The position numbers and the translations under genes are program-made. From Achromobacter sp. RTa (lineage in GTDB: Bacteria > Pseudomonadota > Gammaproteobacteria > Burkholderiales > Burkholderiaceae_B): 64,000 nucleotides of DNA. Positions within the stretch are counted from its first letter, which is position 1; every line of letters begins with the position of its first letter. Positions 18,281 through 27,075 of the stretch are shown piece after piece. The stretch covers positions 248,197 to 312,196 of the forward strand of contig NZ_JPYO01000042.1 in NCBI RefSeq assembly GCF_000757485.1. Direction: 5' to 3'. The notes below the pieces were generated by a model that searched no databases, was not told where the DNA came from, and saw nothing but the letters and a program-made list of their open reading frames with translations.

Positions 18281-19921
18281 TCAGCCCGCCGCCGGGGCCG
18301 AGGGGGCTGCCCGCCCCGGCGCCCACACGCTGTCCGGGGCTCCCTGCCGGATCCTCCTGGATGCCGCCCTCGCCATCCAGGCGAACCCCGCGGCGGCGGC
18401 AAATGCGGTCGCATCGACGGCCAGCGCCGCCGCCGATGTATGCGCCCACGCTCCCGTCGCGGGGAACAGGCCGCCCAGCAGCGACGTCAGGGGAATCGCG
18501 AAAGTCAGCACGGCAGCAAGCCACAACAGATGCGTGCCTGCCCTGGCTCCGCCCCGCAGGAACGCCCAGGCCAGGCTGGCAAAGAAGGCGAGGTAGTAAA
18601 GCCCCTGCAGCCAGGCATTCAGGTCTCCGACGCGGCCGTTCAGCCATTTGGACGCGACCATCATCAACGAAATCCCGCATACACAGCCCAGGCACACGCC
18701 AACGGTCGCCGAGGCCATCAGCCTCGTGTCCAGCCGCTGCGCCGGGACCTCTCCCGTCTTGCGGTCGGCGCGCTTGCGGCGCGTTTCTATCCATAGCAGG
18801 TTCCCGCTGTAGAACAGCCATGCGCCTGCCAGGCCGAGCAGGAAGTACAGCCATTGCACCGCCAGGCCGCCAAAGGAAGCCATGTGCAGGGCGAAGAAAC
18901 TGCTGACCCAGAGATTGGCCGTAGTCTGCTTGCCCGGCAGGTAATCGGTATTCAGGATCTTTCCCGTATACGGGTCGATCGCCACGAAGCCTCCTCGCGC
19001 CCTCGGCGACACCGCGCCGGCGTCCTTGCCCCATACCCGCACCATGGCGCGCGGACCCGTGACCTGCTGGTACTGCAGCGCGCTCGGCTCGAAACCTGGC
19101 GCCAGGTCTTTCGCGCGCGCCACCAGCTCCTGCGGTGTGAGCATGGCGGCCGGATCCCTGGCGGGCGCGGGGGACTCCCCGCCGCCCCCGGTCCGCTGGA
19201 ACACCGATTCCAGCTTGCCGCCGTACATGAGCTTGTCCTGCAGATCATAGATACCGTCGTGATAGGCGAACACGACCGAGCTGAGCGCCATGACGATATG
19301 GAACGGCAGGGAGACGATGCCCACGACATTGTGCGCGTCCAGCCACATGCGTTTCAGGTTCTTGCCGGTCCGCAGGGCGAAGAAGTCCTTCACCAGCGAC
19401 GGCAGCAGCACAATGACCCCGGACACCAGCGCAACGGCGTACAGCGTCGCGATGACGCCCATGACCCAGCGGTTGGGATCGCTGTCGACGGGAAGCCCCA
19501 CGACGCGGTGCAGAACGTCTATGAAGTACGTCAGGCCGCTGGCGGAAGACTGCTCCATACGGACCCCGCCGTCTGCCTCCAGGTAGGCGAAATAGTGGCG
19601 CACCGACGATTCGTCATGATCGTCCGCCTGGGAATCCCGGACTTCCCAGCCCATTCTCGCGGGCACGTTTTCCGTGTCCTGCAGGTGGATGCTGAAGCCC
19701 TTGGCAACGTCGGGCCTGGCCTTCAGGACTCCCGCGATCAATTCCGGCGCCGCATCCAGCGGCACGTGCGAGGCTGTCGACTGCGGCGACGCCCAGCGGG
19801 CAAGCGGCTCCTTGAACACGGTCAAGGCGCCGGCATAGAACGCGATGAAAAGCGCCATGCCGGCCAGGATGCCCGTCCAGGTGTGGACCGATTTGTAGAT
19901 GCGTATGTAGTCGGCTCTCAT
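18281..19921 (-). CDS. PepSY-associated TM-helix protein of an iron-uptake locus
   Basis: A 546-residue membrane protein with an N-terminal span (residues 13-35, GILAGMALFIAFYAGAL) and a PepSY-like periplasmic region. Several further spans follow, including VMGVIATLYAVALVSGVIVL, with conserved WLDAHNVVGIVSLPFH. Such proteins accompany TonB siderophore receptors and are thought to act in reductive iron release or transport. The ATG at 19921 has GAGGGGGG upstream. It lies 11 bases after the DUF3649 gene stop, on the same strand as the receptor, suggesting one operon. Confidence 0.85.
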   Translation of the reverse strand: MRADYIRIYKSVHTWTGILAGMALFIAFYAGALTVFKEPLARWASPQSTASHVPLDAAPELIAGVLKARPDVAKGFSIHLQDTENVPARMGWEVRDSQADDHDESSVRHYFAYLEADGGVRMEQSSASGLTYFIDVLHRVVGLPVDSDPNRWVMGVIATLYAVALVSGVIVLLPSLVKDFFALRTGKNLKRMWLDAHNVVGIVSLPFHIVMALSSVVFAYHDGIYDLQDKLMYGGKLESVFQRTGGGGESPAPARDPAAMLTPQELVARAKDLAPGFEPSALQYQQVTGPRAMVRVWGKDAGAVSPRARGGFVAIDPYTGKILNTDYLPGKQTTANLWVSSFFALHMASFGGLAVQWLYFLLGLAGAWLFYSGNLLWIETRRKRADRKTGEVPAQRLDTRLMASATVGVCLGCVCGISLMMVASKWLNGRVGDLNAWLQGLYYLAFFASLAWAFLRGGARAGTHLLWLAAVLTFAIPLTSLLGGLFPATGAWAHTSAAALAVDATAFAAAAGFAWMARAASRRIRQGAPDSVWAPGRAAPSAPAAG

Positions 19922-19932
19922 GGCGCCCCCCC

Positions 19933-20223
19933 TCAAAGCACGCCGGCTAGGAACAGCCCGCCATAGAGCGCCGCGCAAGCCGCGCCCAGCCAGGCCCAGG
20001 CGCGCAGCCCGCTGCCGAAGAAATAGACGGTGCCAAGCACGCCCAGCCAGACCGGAGGCACCAGCCACATGGCGAGCTGGGACCGCGTGACCAGCGGCAC
20101 GCTGTCCGTCAATGCCGCGAGCAGCGCGCTGCTTCCCATCGCCAGCGCGAAGCCCAACACCGCGCCGGCCAGGGTCTTGGACGCCCAGTCGCGCTGGATC
20201 GGAGCGGGTTTACCGGCTTTCAT
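19933..20223 (-). CDS. Small membrane protein, DUF3649-like
   Basis: A 96-residue protein with three predicted spans (SKTLAGAVLGFALAMGSSALL, LAMWLVPPVWLGVLGTVYFF, AWLGAACAALYGGLFLAG). By size and order in a TonB-receptor locus it matches the DUF3649 'iron transporter' family. It starts 14 bases inside the preceding DUF3325-like gene, so they are translationally linked. Its biochemical role is unknown; a link to siderophore-iron handling comes from context. Confidence 0.75.
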   Translation of the reverse strand: MKAGKPAPIQRDWASKTLAGAVLGFALAMGSSALLAALTDSVPLVTRSQLAMWLVPPVWLGVLGTVYFFGSGLRAWAWLGAACAALYGGLFLAGVL

Positions 20224-20503
20224 GCGAATCGCCCCTCCGCAGCCCGATGAGCGCGCCCAGATAGGGAATCAGGCAGAAGAACAGCATCAGGGCTGTGCAG
20301 AACACGAACACCGCGGCAACGGCCGAGTAGGCGCGCAGGCAAGCCCAGCCGCCGAACGCCAGCAGGGCGACGCCGGCGGCGCGGGCGGGCGCGGCCGGCC
20401 AGGGCGCGCTACGCCAGCGCTGGTTCGGAGACGCGCGGTAAATGCAGAAGCAGCCCAGGAATATGGCTGCCAGGCCGAACATGTGGAGCAGTTGCATGGC
20501 CAC
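20210..20503 (-). CDS. Small membrane protein, DUF3325-like
   Basis: A 97-residue hydrophobic protein with three spans (MFGLAAIFLGCFCIYRAS, RAAGVALLAFGGWACLRAY, VFVFCTALMLFFCLIPYLG). The L-x-x-CF-x-x-YRAS opening is typical of DUF3325 proteins found beside siderophore receptors. It starts three bases after the receptor stop. An alternative ATG two codons later (MQLLHMF) is possible. No enzymatic motif is visible. Confidence 0.75.
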   Translation of the reverse strand: MAMQLLHMFGLAAIFLGCFCIYRASPNQRWRSAPWPAAPARAAGVALLAFGGWACLRAYSAVAAVFVFCTALMLFFCLIPYLGALIGLRRGDSHESR

Positions 20504-20506
20504 CGG

Positions 20507-22684
20507 TCAGAAGCTCATGTTGACGGACGCGGTAACGCTGCGGGCGGGCCCCAGGGTCGCGATCGGAGTCGTGTCGCTGAAGATTCCGGAGTAGTAGTGC
20601 TTGTCGAACACGTTGTTGACGTTCAGGCGCAGCACCACGTCGCGGCCGCCCACCTTGGTGGCGTAGCGGGCGCCCAGATCCAGTTGCCCCCAGCCCGGGA
20701 TCTCCAGCGTGTTGGCCGAGTTCGCGTATTGTTTCGAGGTCGCCTGCACCCTGCCGCTGAACGTGAGGCCGGGCACCCATGGGGTGTCCCATTCCAGGCC
20801 GAGATTCGCCTGCCAGCGAGGAGCGCCGACCGCCGTGTTGCCATCGTACCGGCCGAAGGATGTCTTGGTTTGCGTGCCTTGCGTATACGTGACCCCGCCC
20901 AGCACGCGGACTTCGGGGGTGAGTTCGCCGAAGGTATTCCATTCAATCCCCCGGACGCGCTTCTCGCCGCCGTCCGCATAGGTGGGGTTGGCGGGAGAGC
21001 CATCGCTGACCAGGGTGGGCTTGGTGATTTCGAAGAACGCCAGCGTATTGGCGAAGGCGCCGGCGTTCCATTTGACGCCCAGCTCTTTCTGCTCTGTCTT
21101 GTACGGCGCGAAGACCTGCCCGAAGTTGGCCGCCGACGTATCGGTGACGCTGTCTCCCTTGCTCAGGCCCTGCACATAGTTCGCGTACAGGGAAACGTCC
21201 GGCCCCCAGGGCTTGACGACCACGGCCACCGCGGGAGTCACGGCGTCCTCGTCGTAGCGGGACGTCACGTTGCCCGACTTGTCGAAGTTCCGGGTCTTGA
21301 CGCGCTGGTTGCGCAGCCCGCCCGTCACCCGCAGCGCATCGTCGAAGAACGACATGGTGTCGACCAGCGCCAGGCTGGAAAGCGTGCTCTCGCTCGTCTT
21401 GGGAGCGTAGCTTGGCACCGCCGGCATGACGGGCGTGATCGGATCGTAGATGTTGGACTTGAACATGGAAGCGGGGCCGGTGGCCGAACCATCCTCCGTG
21501 TCCAGGATGGAGGCCTGCAAGACGAGTTCATGCCCGACGCTGCCCGTCTTGAAGCGCGTGCGCAGCCCGCCTTCGGCCGAGGTGCTGTCGGAATAGGCGC
21601 GCTGGCCGACGATCGATCCCGTGAAGTTGCCATTCGCGTCGATCTGCCGCGCATGGGTGCCGTTGATGAGGCCCGACTGGTGGCTGTCGCGCCGGCCCAC
21701 TCCGGCGAACGCCGATACGTTGTCGTTGAAACGGTACTCTGCGCGCCCCACCACCGCATTGCTCTGCACGCTGCCATAGCCCGTGCTGAACTGGTTGACG
21801 CGGGGATCGGGCGCCTCCGGCACGACGGATCCCCCGAACCAGAACATGGCCGGGGTTCCGCCGGTGAAGGATTCCTGGCTGTGATAGGCGTCGATCGAGG
21901 CCGTCAGGGCGCTGCCGCGATAGTCCAGGCCTGCGGAGAGGAACTCACGCTTCTTGGATTGGCCGTCCAGCGTGGTGGCGCCGTCGCTGAAGGCGCCGTT
22001 GACGCGCGCGCCCCATTCGTTGCCGGCGCCGAAACGCCGGCCGGCGTCGATCGTCGTGCCGAGTTGGCCATCGGACTGCCAATCGACGCCGAACGTGGCG
22101 TTGGGCGTATCGCCCGCGCGCTTGGGCACCAGGTTCACCGTGCCGCCGACCGCGCCGCTGGGAGCCATACCGCTGAACAAGGCGTTCGGCCCCTTCAGCA
22201 CCTCCACCCGCTCGATGAACTCCACTGGCACGTGCCCCATGGGCGCCAGGCCGTACATGCCATTGATCGCCACATCGTTCTGGTTGACGTCGAAGCCGCG
22301 GATGCGGAAATTCTCGTAGACGTGTCCGCTGGAAGTCGTGAACCGGACCGAAGGGTCATTGGCCATGACGTCGGCGAGCGTCCGGGCCTGCTGGTTCTCG
22401 ATGAGCTCGGAGGTATAGCTGGTGACGTTGAACGGCGTGTCCATCACGTCCTGGTTGCCCATCAGGCCCAGCCTTGCGCCCTGGGCCACCTGCCCGCCCG
22501 CATAGGCTGGCGGAAGCTCGGCATCCACGATCGCTCCTCCGGTGACCGTGACCGCCTGCAGGGTCGTGGTCGGCCCCGCATCCTGCGCCCATGCGCCCGA
22601 AACGGGCAGAACCAGGGAAAGCGCCAGTCCAGGCGTAAGCCGCCGGGCGCGCGAGCCCTGCGGGAATTTGCGTTGATTAGCCAA
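20507..22684 (-). CDS. TonB-dependent siderophore receptor (no STN domain)
   Basis: A 725-residue outer-membrane receptor. It has a signal peptide (ending SGAWAQ) and a plug domain with DVMANDPSVRFTTSSGHVYE, VEVLKGPNALFSGMAPSGAVGG and NLVPKRAGD. A beta-barrel ends in the usual aromatic terminus (VTASVNMSF). The plug starts directly after the signal peptide, so it lacks the N-terminal signalling domain of its neighbour at 24547. The start is TTG with GAGGGG upstream; no ATG gives the signal peptide. A Fur-box-like sequence lies 20-42 bases upstream. It imports an unidentified ferric siderophore. Confidence 0.92.
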   Translation of the reverse strand: MANQRKFPQGSRARRLTPGLALSLVLPVSGAWAQDAGPTTTLQAVTVTGGAIVDAELPPAYAGGQVAQGARLGLMGNQDVMDTPFNVTSYTSELIENQQARTLADVMANDPSVRFTTSSGHVYENFRIRGFDVNQNDVAINGMYGLAPMGHVPVEFIERVEVLKGPNALFSGMAPSGAVGGTVNLVPKRAGDTPNATFGVDWQSDGQLGTTIDAGRRFGAGNEWGARVNGAFSDGATTLDGQSKKREFLSAGLDYRGSALTASIDAYHSQESFTGGTPAMFWFGGSVVPEAPDPRVNQFSTGYGSVQSNAVVGRAEYRFNDNVSAFAGVGRRDSHQSGLINGTHARQIDANGNFTGSIVGQRAYSDSTSAEGGLRTRFKTGSVGHELVLQASILDTEDGSATGPASMFKSNIYDPITPVMPAVPSYAPKTSESTLSSLALVDTMSFFDDALRVTGGLRNQRVKTRNFDKSGNVTSRYDEDAVTPAVAVVVKPWGPDVSLYANYVQGLSKGDSVTDTSAANFGQVFAPYKTEQKELGVKWNAGAFANTLAFFEITKPTLVSDGSPANPTYADGGEKRVRGIEWNTFGELTPEVRVLGGVTYTQGTQTKTSFGRYDGNTAVGAPRWQANLGLEWDTPWVPGLTFSGRVQATSKQYANSANTLEIPGWGQLDLGARYATKVGGRDVVLRLNVNNVFDKHYYSGIFSDTTPIATLGPARSVTASVNMSF

Positions 22685-22703
22685 GCCGTACCCCTCAGTA
22701 CAT

Positions 22704-22726
22704 GCAAATAAGAATGAGTTTTATAT
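22704..22726 (-). promoter_or_regulatory. Candidate Fur box upstream of the TonB receptor
   Basis: The AT-rich sequence GCAAATAAGAATGAGTTTTA resembles the Fur operator family (AATGAGAAT-type repeats). It sits just upstream of the receptor start, where iron-dependent repression would act. The match is by eye. Confidence 0.5.
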
Positions 22727-22866
22727 AGATTACAATATTTCGACGGCGAAACTCAAAGCGAAGGACGGCTTCTTCATATTCAGTTTTTCGTCAGCATCTG
22801 CGGCGATCTAGGACGATTCGCGCCCAATGAGGCGGGTTCATGTTTGCCCAGAATTTGGCAAACAGG

Positions 22867-22887
22867 TAATAATTATCGTTCTTATTG
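22867..22887 (+). promoter_or_regulatory. Candidate Fur box upstream of the FecI-type sigma gene
   Basis: TAATAATTATCGTTCTTATT contains overlapping GATAAT-like hexamers (read on either strand) and ends 32 bases before the sigma-factor start. Fur control of the sigma gene is the usual arrangement for FecI-type systems. Confidence 0.55.
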
Positions 22888-22918
22888 AATTACCCGCCGG
22901 CATGGGCGGCTCAAGGCC

Positions 22919-23425
22919 TTGGACACTTCGGATTACGCTTTCCCGCCCAGCGTGGAGACCCTCTACTGCGATCACCATCCGTGGCTGCAGTCCTGGCTGC
23001 GACGGCGGCTCGGCAATGCGGCGGACGCCGCGGATCTCGCGCAGGATGCATTCCTGAGGCTGCTCGCCACGCCCCGCAAGTTCGGCAGCCTGCCCGAAGC
23101 GCGCGTCTACCTGAGGACGATGGCGGGAGGCCTGTGCGTCGACCTGTGGCGCCGGCGGCGCATCGAACAGGCTTGGCTCGACACCCTCGCCGCGCAGCCC
23201 GAAGCCCGCGCTCCGTCGGCGGAGCACCAGGCGATCGTGCTCGAAGCGCTCCAGGAAATAGACCGCCTGCTGCGCACCCTGCCCGTCAAGGCCGCTCACG
23301 CCTTCGTCATGGCGGTCGGCAGCGGAATGAGCGAAAAAGAGGTCGCGGCCGAGTTGGGCGTGAGCACGCGCATGGTGCGCAAATACATCGCGCAGGCGAT
23401 GCTGCATTGCCTGGAAACGCTTTGA
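22919..23425 (+). CDS. FecI-family ECF RNA polymerase sigma factor
   Basis: A 168-residue ECF sigma factor. Region 2 contains DAADLAQDAFLRLLATPR and EARVYLRTMAGGLCVDLWRRR. Region 4 contains LPVKAAHAFVMAV and SEKEVAAELGVSTRMVRKYI. It would direct transcription of the adjacent receptor when released by the FecR-like protein. An upstream TGA at 22886-22888 limits the frame, leaving the TTG at 22919 as the only reasonable start. Its stop overlaps the fecR-like start. Confidence 0.9.
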   Translation: MDTSDYAFPPSVETLYCDHHPWLQSWLRRRLGNAADAADLAQDAFLRLLATPRKFGSLPEARVYLRTMAGGLCVDLWRRRRIEQAWLDTLAAQPEARAPSAEHQAIVLEALQEIDRLLRTLPVKAAHAFVMAVGSGMSEKEVAAELGVSTRMVRKYIAQAMLHCLETL

Positions 23426-24426
23426 ACGCCGCCGATGCGCCTTCTGAACGGCAACAGTCTCCGTCCAGCTCCGAGCGCGCCGCGCTTGAACAGGCGGCAG
23501 AATGGTTTGCCTTGCTGCAATCGGGCGAGGCCACATCCGCCGACCGGGAAGCCTGGCGCGCGTGGCACGAAAGCGCCGAAGCCCATCGCGCCGCATGGGC
23601 GCGCGTGGATCGCGTCGGCCAGCTGTTCCAGCCCATCCGGAAGGCGCCCGATCCCCGGGGCACGGTTCGCGCGTACCGCTCGGCAACCATCGATGCCGGC
23701 CGGCGCCGCCTGATACTGGGGCTTGCCGCCCTCGCCGGCGTCGGGCTGGCCGGCGGCGCGGCTTGGCGCCCTTCCCTACTGCCGGGCCTGCTCCTGGCCT
23801 GGGCGGCCGACCACCGGACCGCCACCGGCGAAGTGCGCGAGATCCTGCTCGGCGACGGCACGCGCGTGTGGCTGGGCACGGCCAGCGCGTTCGACGAAGA
23901 TTACACCCCGGCGCTGCGGCGCCTGCGGCTCGTGGCCGGCGAAATCCTGATCGACACCGCCGCCGATGCCAGCCGTCCTTTCGTGGTCGATACGCCGCAA
24001 GGCCGGCTGCGCGCGCTGGGCACGCGCTTTACCGTCAGGCTGGAAGACGGGGACACCCGGATCGCGGTCTATGACGGCGCGGTCCAGGCGCATGCCATCG
24101 ACGGCACCAGCACGATCATCCAGGCAGGCTGGCGGGCTCGCCTGGACCGCGGGGGCCTATCTCCCGCGGAGCCCGCCAGCCCCGCAAGCGAAGCATCGAC
24201 GCGCGGCCTTTACATCGCGCAAGACGTGCCCTTGGGCGCCGTGCTGCGTGAGCTGGAGCGTTATCGCAGCGGGTATCTGACCGTGTCGCCCCAGGTAGCC
24301 GACCTGCCGGTGTTCGGCAGCTATCCGATGACGGATCCGGATCGCGCGCTGGCCATGCTCGAATCGGTATTGCCCATACGCATCGGCCGCCCCATGCCGT
24401 GGTGGGTCCGCGTCACGCCCCGGTAG
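23422..24426 (+). CDS. FecR-family anti-sigma regulator
   Basis: A 334-residue protein with a cytoplasmic DUF4880-type N-terminus (EQAAEWFALLQSGEATSADR). One membrane span (about 94-115, RRLILGLAALAGVGLAGGAAW) and a periplasmic FecR domain follow, with GEVREILLGDGTRVWLGTAS and TPQGRLRALGTRFTVRLED. It would sense the ligand-loaded STN-type receptor and control the upstream sigma factor. The start is TTG overlapping the sigma TGA (TTGA), giving translational coupling. The next gene, 120 bases downstream, is the STN-containing receptor, its probable partner. Confidence 0.9.
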   Translation: MNAADAPSERQQSPSSSERAALEQAAEWFALLQSGEATSADREAWRAWHESAEAHRAAWARVDRVGQLFQPIRKAPDPRGTVRAYRSATIDAGRRRLILGLAALAGVGLAGGAAWRPSLLPGLLLAWAADHRTATGEVREILLGDGTRVWLGTASAFDEDYTPALRRLRLVAGEILIDTAADASRPFVVDTPQGRLRALGTRFTVRLEDGDTRIAVYDGAVQAHAIDGTSTIIQAGWRARLDRGGLSPAEPASPASEASTRGLYIAQDVPLGAVLRELERYRSGYLTVSPQVADLPVFGSYPMTDPDRALAMLESVLPIRIGRPMPWWVRVTPR

Positions 24427-24546
24427 GCTCGCGGCACGCTTGGGGAAGTTTTTTTCGGACCGAGGTTCCTATTTTCGGCGGCTCGTTCGATGAACGGGAT
24501 GAAAGGTCACCCGATCACTGAACAACCCGGCTTCCGAGGAACCCCC

Positions 24547-27072
24547 ATGTCCGTCCGTCCGCCCGCCCAGGCACGCATTCCATTGTCCCTTTTCCGCGGC
24601 CCCGCTCACGAAGGACGTGCCCGGCAACCGGCTTTGCCGGCGCGCGTATCCTTCCGGCTCGCATGCGCCTGCGGCCTGCTCGCTGCCGCAGCCTGGGCCC
24701 CCGCGGCCATCGCACAGGCCCAGGGCGCCGGCCGCCCCTCTACGCCAAGCAGCCAGACCCGCCATTACGACATTCCAGCAGGCCCATTGGGTTCGGTGCT
24801 GGCCCGCTACGCCGCGGAATCCGGGATCCTGCTCGCCAGCCCGCCCGGCCTGGTGGACGGGCGCCTAAGCCCCGGCGTGCACGGAACGCTCAGCCCGGAA
24901 GCCGCGCTCAACGCCGCCCTGGCGGGAACGGGCCTGGATGCCTTGCGGGATACGCGGGGGCAATACCGCATCCACCCGGCCGCCGGGATATCCACGCTGG
25001 CGCCCGTCACGGTGCAAGGCCGGGATCTCGCCACCACGGAAGGATCGGGCTCCTATGCCTCGAACGTCGTAACGATCGCCAAGGGGGATCAATCGCTGCG
25101 CGAGATTCCCCAGGCCGTCTCGGTGATCACCCGCCAGCGCATGGACGACCAGAACATCACCGATATCCGAGAGGCCCTGGGCAACGCGCCGGGCGTTTCC
25201 ATGGTGGCCAATGAACCCGGCGGGCAGTTCTATTCACGGGGCTTCTTCATCCAGAGCTACCAGTTCGACGGCGTGCCGCTGGAGCGCCAGCTCTATGCGC
25301 GCGGCTCAGCCTTCAATTCCGACACCGCGATCTACGACCGCGTGGAAATCATGCGCGGCCCGCAAGGGCTGTTCGAAGGCGCGGGCGATCCTTCGGGTTC
25401 CGTCAATATGGTGCGCAAGCGGCCGACGCCGGAATTCCAGATGACGCTGACCGGCAAGGCGGGGTCGTGGGACCAGTACGGCGCACAGGCCGACCTGGGA
25501 GGGCCGTTGAACGAAAGCGGCACGGTGCGCGGAAGGGTCGTGGTGAACTACGAGACCGCGGGATCCTTCCGCGACTACCTGGACTCCAACGACCGGACGA
25601 TCTACGGCGCTCTGGACATCGACCTGGGCCCCTCCACCACGCTGGGGATAGGCTACAGCCGAGAAAAGCCGTACGGCGTCATCGACTGGTCGGGCCTGCC
25701 CAACTACGGCGACGGCTCCATGCCCGATTACTCCCGCTCCACCAACCTGAGCGCCCCCTGGAACCATGCCTACAAGACCCAGGACACCTGGTACGCTGAC
25801 CTGCTCCACCGGTTCGACAATGGCTGGAAGTTCAAGGCCGCCCTGGTGCGGGTGGACGAGGCCAACGACATCAAATACCTGCTGCGCACAGGCAGGCTGG
25901 GGCCGCCCAACACTTTCCGCGGCGACGCCTATGCCTTCGACATGGAGTCCAGGAATCTGGGCGGCGACGCCCACCTGACGGGCGGCGCCACCCTGTTCGG
26001 CCGCAAGCTCGACCTGACGGTGGGCGCGAACTTCTCGCATCAGCGCAGCAACGATACCTGGGGCTGGGCCCGCAACGTCGAAAGCCTGAACGCAAGCTAT
26101 GACCAGCCAGTTACCGTGCCGGGCATGAACAGCGACCAGATCATCGCCGCCAACCGGATGGACGACGGCTATCGGTCCGACAAAAAGGGCCTGTACGCCA
26201 CCGCGCGCTACCAGTTGTTCGATCCGCTGTCGATCGTGCTGGGCGGACGTTTCTCCTGGTACAAGCAAACCTACGTTTCCGACGGCATCTGGGGCTATTC
26301 GGAAACCACGGCCAAGGAAACGGGCGAGTTCACGCCGTTCCTGGGCACGGTCCTCACGTTGAACGACCAATGGTCGGCCTATGCCAACTACGCGGACATC
26401 TTCCGCCCGCAAAGCCAGCGCGACGCATCCGGCGCCTTCCTCAGCCCCGTCACGGGCAGGAACTACGAACTGGGCTTGAAGGGCGAACTGCTGGACGGGC
26501 GCGTCGACGTAGGATTCGCGCTATTTCGCACCGAACAGAAAAAGGTGGCGTTCGAAGATGGCGGCGTCCCGGAGGAGGTGGCCAACGCGCAATGCGGCGG
26601 CACCTGCTACCGTCCGACGGCGCAGGTGCGCAGCCAGGGCTTCGAAGCCGAGGTAAGCGGCGAAGTGCTGCCCGGCCTGCAACTCGCCGCGTCCTATACC
26701 TACACGCAGACCAAGCACAAGGGCGAGGACGTTCCCGCGGTCGGCTATGACATTTCCGCCAACACGGGCGTGCCCCGCCACCTGGCGCGCCTGTGGGCCA
26801 ACTACCGCCTGCCGGGCGAATGGAGCCGCTATTCGGTGGGCGCCGGCGTCACCACGCAGAGCGAGTCTTCCGGATTCGCCTATTACGGCCGGGTGCAAGG
26901 CGGCTACACGGTATTGGACGCGCGCATCGGCTACCGCTTCGACGACCGGCTATCGCTTGCCCTGAACGTGGGCAACCTGACGGACAAGAAGTACTACACG
27001 TCCGTCAGCTATGACCACAACTACTACGGCGCGCCCCGGAATTATCTTCTGACGGTGCAGTACAGGATGTAG
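24547..27072 (+). CDS. TonB-dependent siderophore receptor with N-terminal STN signalling domain
   Basis: An 841-residue outer-membrane transducer. It has a long N-terminal leader and signal region (hydrophobic at about 40-60, ending AIAQAQG). An STN domain at about 75-150 contains YDIPAGPLGSVLARYAAES and the later ALAGTGLDALRDT. The plug has RIRGF-like SRGFFIQSYQFDGVP and VEIMRGPQGLFEGAGDPSG, and the barrel ends in LLTVQYRM. STN receptors signal to FecR-type proteins, and the FecI/FecR pair is directly upstream. The ATG at 24547 has GAGGA upstream; two earlier ATGs (24490, 24499) lack ribosome sites. Its stop is three bases from the convergent hydrolase gene. Confidence 0.92.
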   Translation: MSVRPPAQARIPLSLFRGPAHEGRARQPALPARVSFRLACACGLLAAAAWAPAAIAQAQGAGRPSTPSSQTRHYDIPAGPLGSVLARYAAESGILLASPPGLVDGRLSPGVHGTLSPEAALNAALAGTGLDALRDTRGQYRIHPAAGISTLAPVTVQGRDLATTEGSGSYASNVVTIAKGDQSLREIPQAVSVITRQRMDDQNITDIREALGNAPGVSMVANEPGGQFYSRGFFIQSYQFDGVPLERQLYARGSAFNSDTAIYDRVEIMRGPQGLFEGAGDPSGSVNMVRKRPTPEFQMTLTGKAGSWDQYGAQADLGGPLNESGTVRGRVVVNYETAGSFRDYLDSNDRTIYGALDIDLGPSTTLGIGYSREKPYGVIDWSGLPNYGDGSMPDYSRSTNLSAPWNHAYKTQDTWYADLLHRFDNGWKFKAALVRVDEANDIKYLLRTGRLGPPNTFRGDAYAFDMESRNLGGDAHLTGGATLFGRKLDLTVGANFSHQRSNDTWGWARNVESLNASYDQPVTVPGMNSDQIIAANRMDDGYRSDKKGLYATARYQLFDPLSIVLGGRFSWYKQTYVSDGIWGYSETTAKETGEFTPFLGTVLTLNDQWSAYANYADIFRPQSQRDASGAFLSPVTGRNYELGLKGELLDGRVDVGFALFRTEQKKVAFEDGGVPEEVANAQCGGTCYRPTAQVRSQGFEAEVSGEVLPGLQLAASYTYTQTKHKGEDVPAVGYDISANTGVPRHLARLWANYRLPGEWSRYSVGAGVTTQSESSGFAYYGRVQGGYTVLDARIGYRFDDRLSLALNVGNLTDKKYYTSVSYDHNYYGAPRNYLLTVQYRM

Positions 27073-27075
27073 GCG

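Noticed and set aside
20030..22711. An 893-codon plus-strand frame opposite the TonB receptor
   Set aside because: A GC-driven shadow: the minus strand encodes a full receptor with signal peptide, plug and barrel end.
24427..24546. A terminator or second Fur box between the FecR gene and the STN receptor
   Set aside because: A T-run is present but no stem precedes it, and I see no Fur-like repeat; the receptor promoter is more likely read by the ECF sigma factor.
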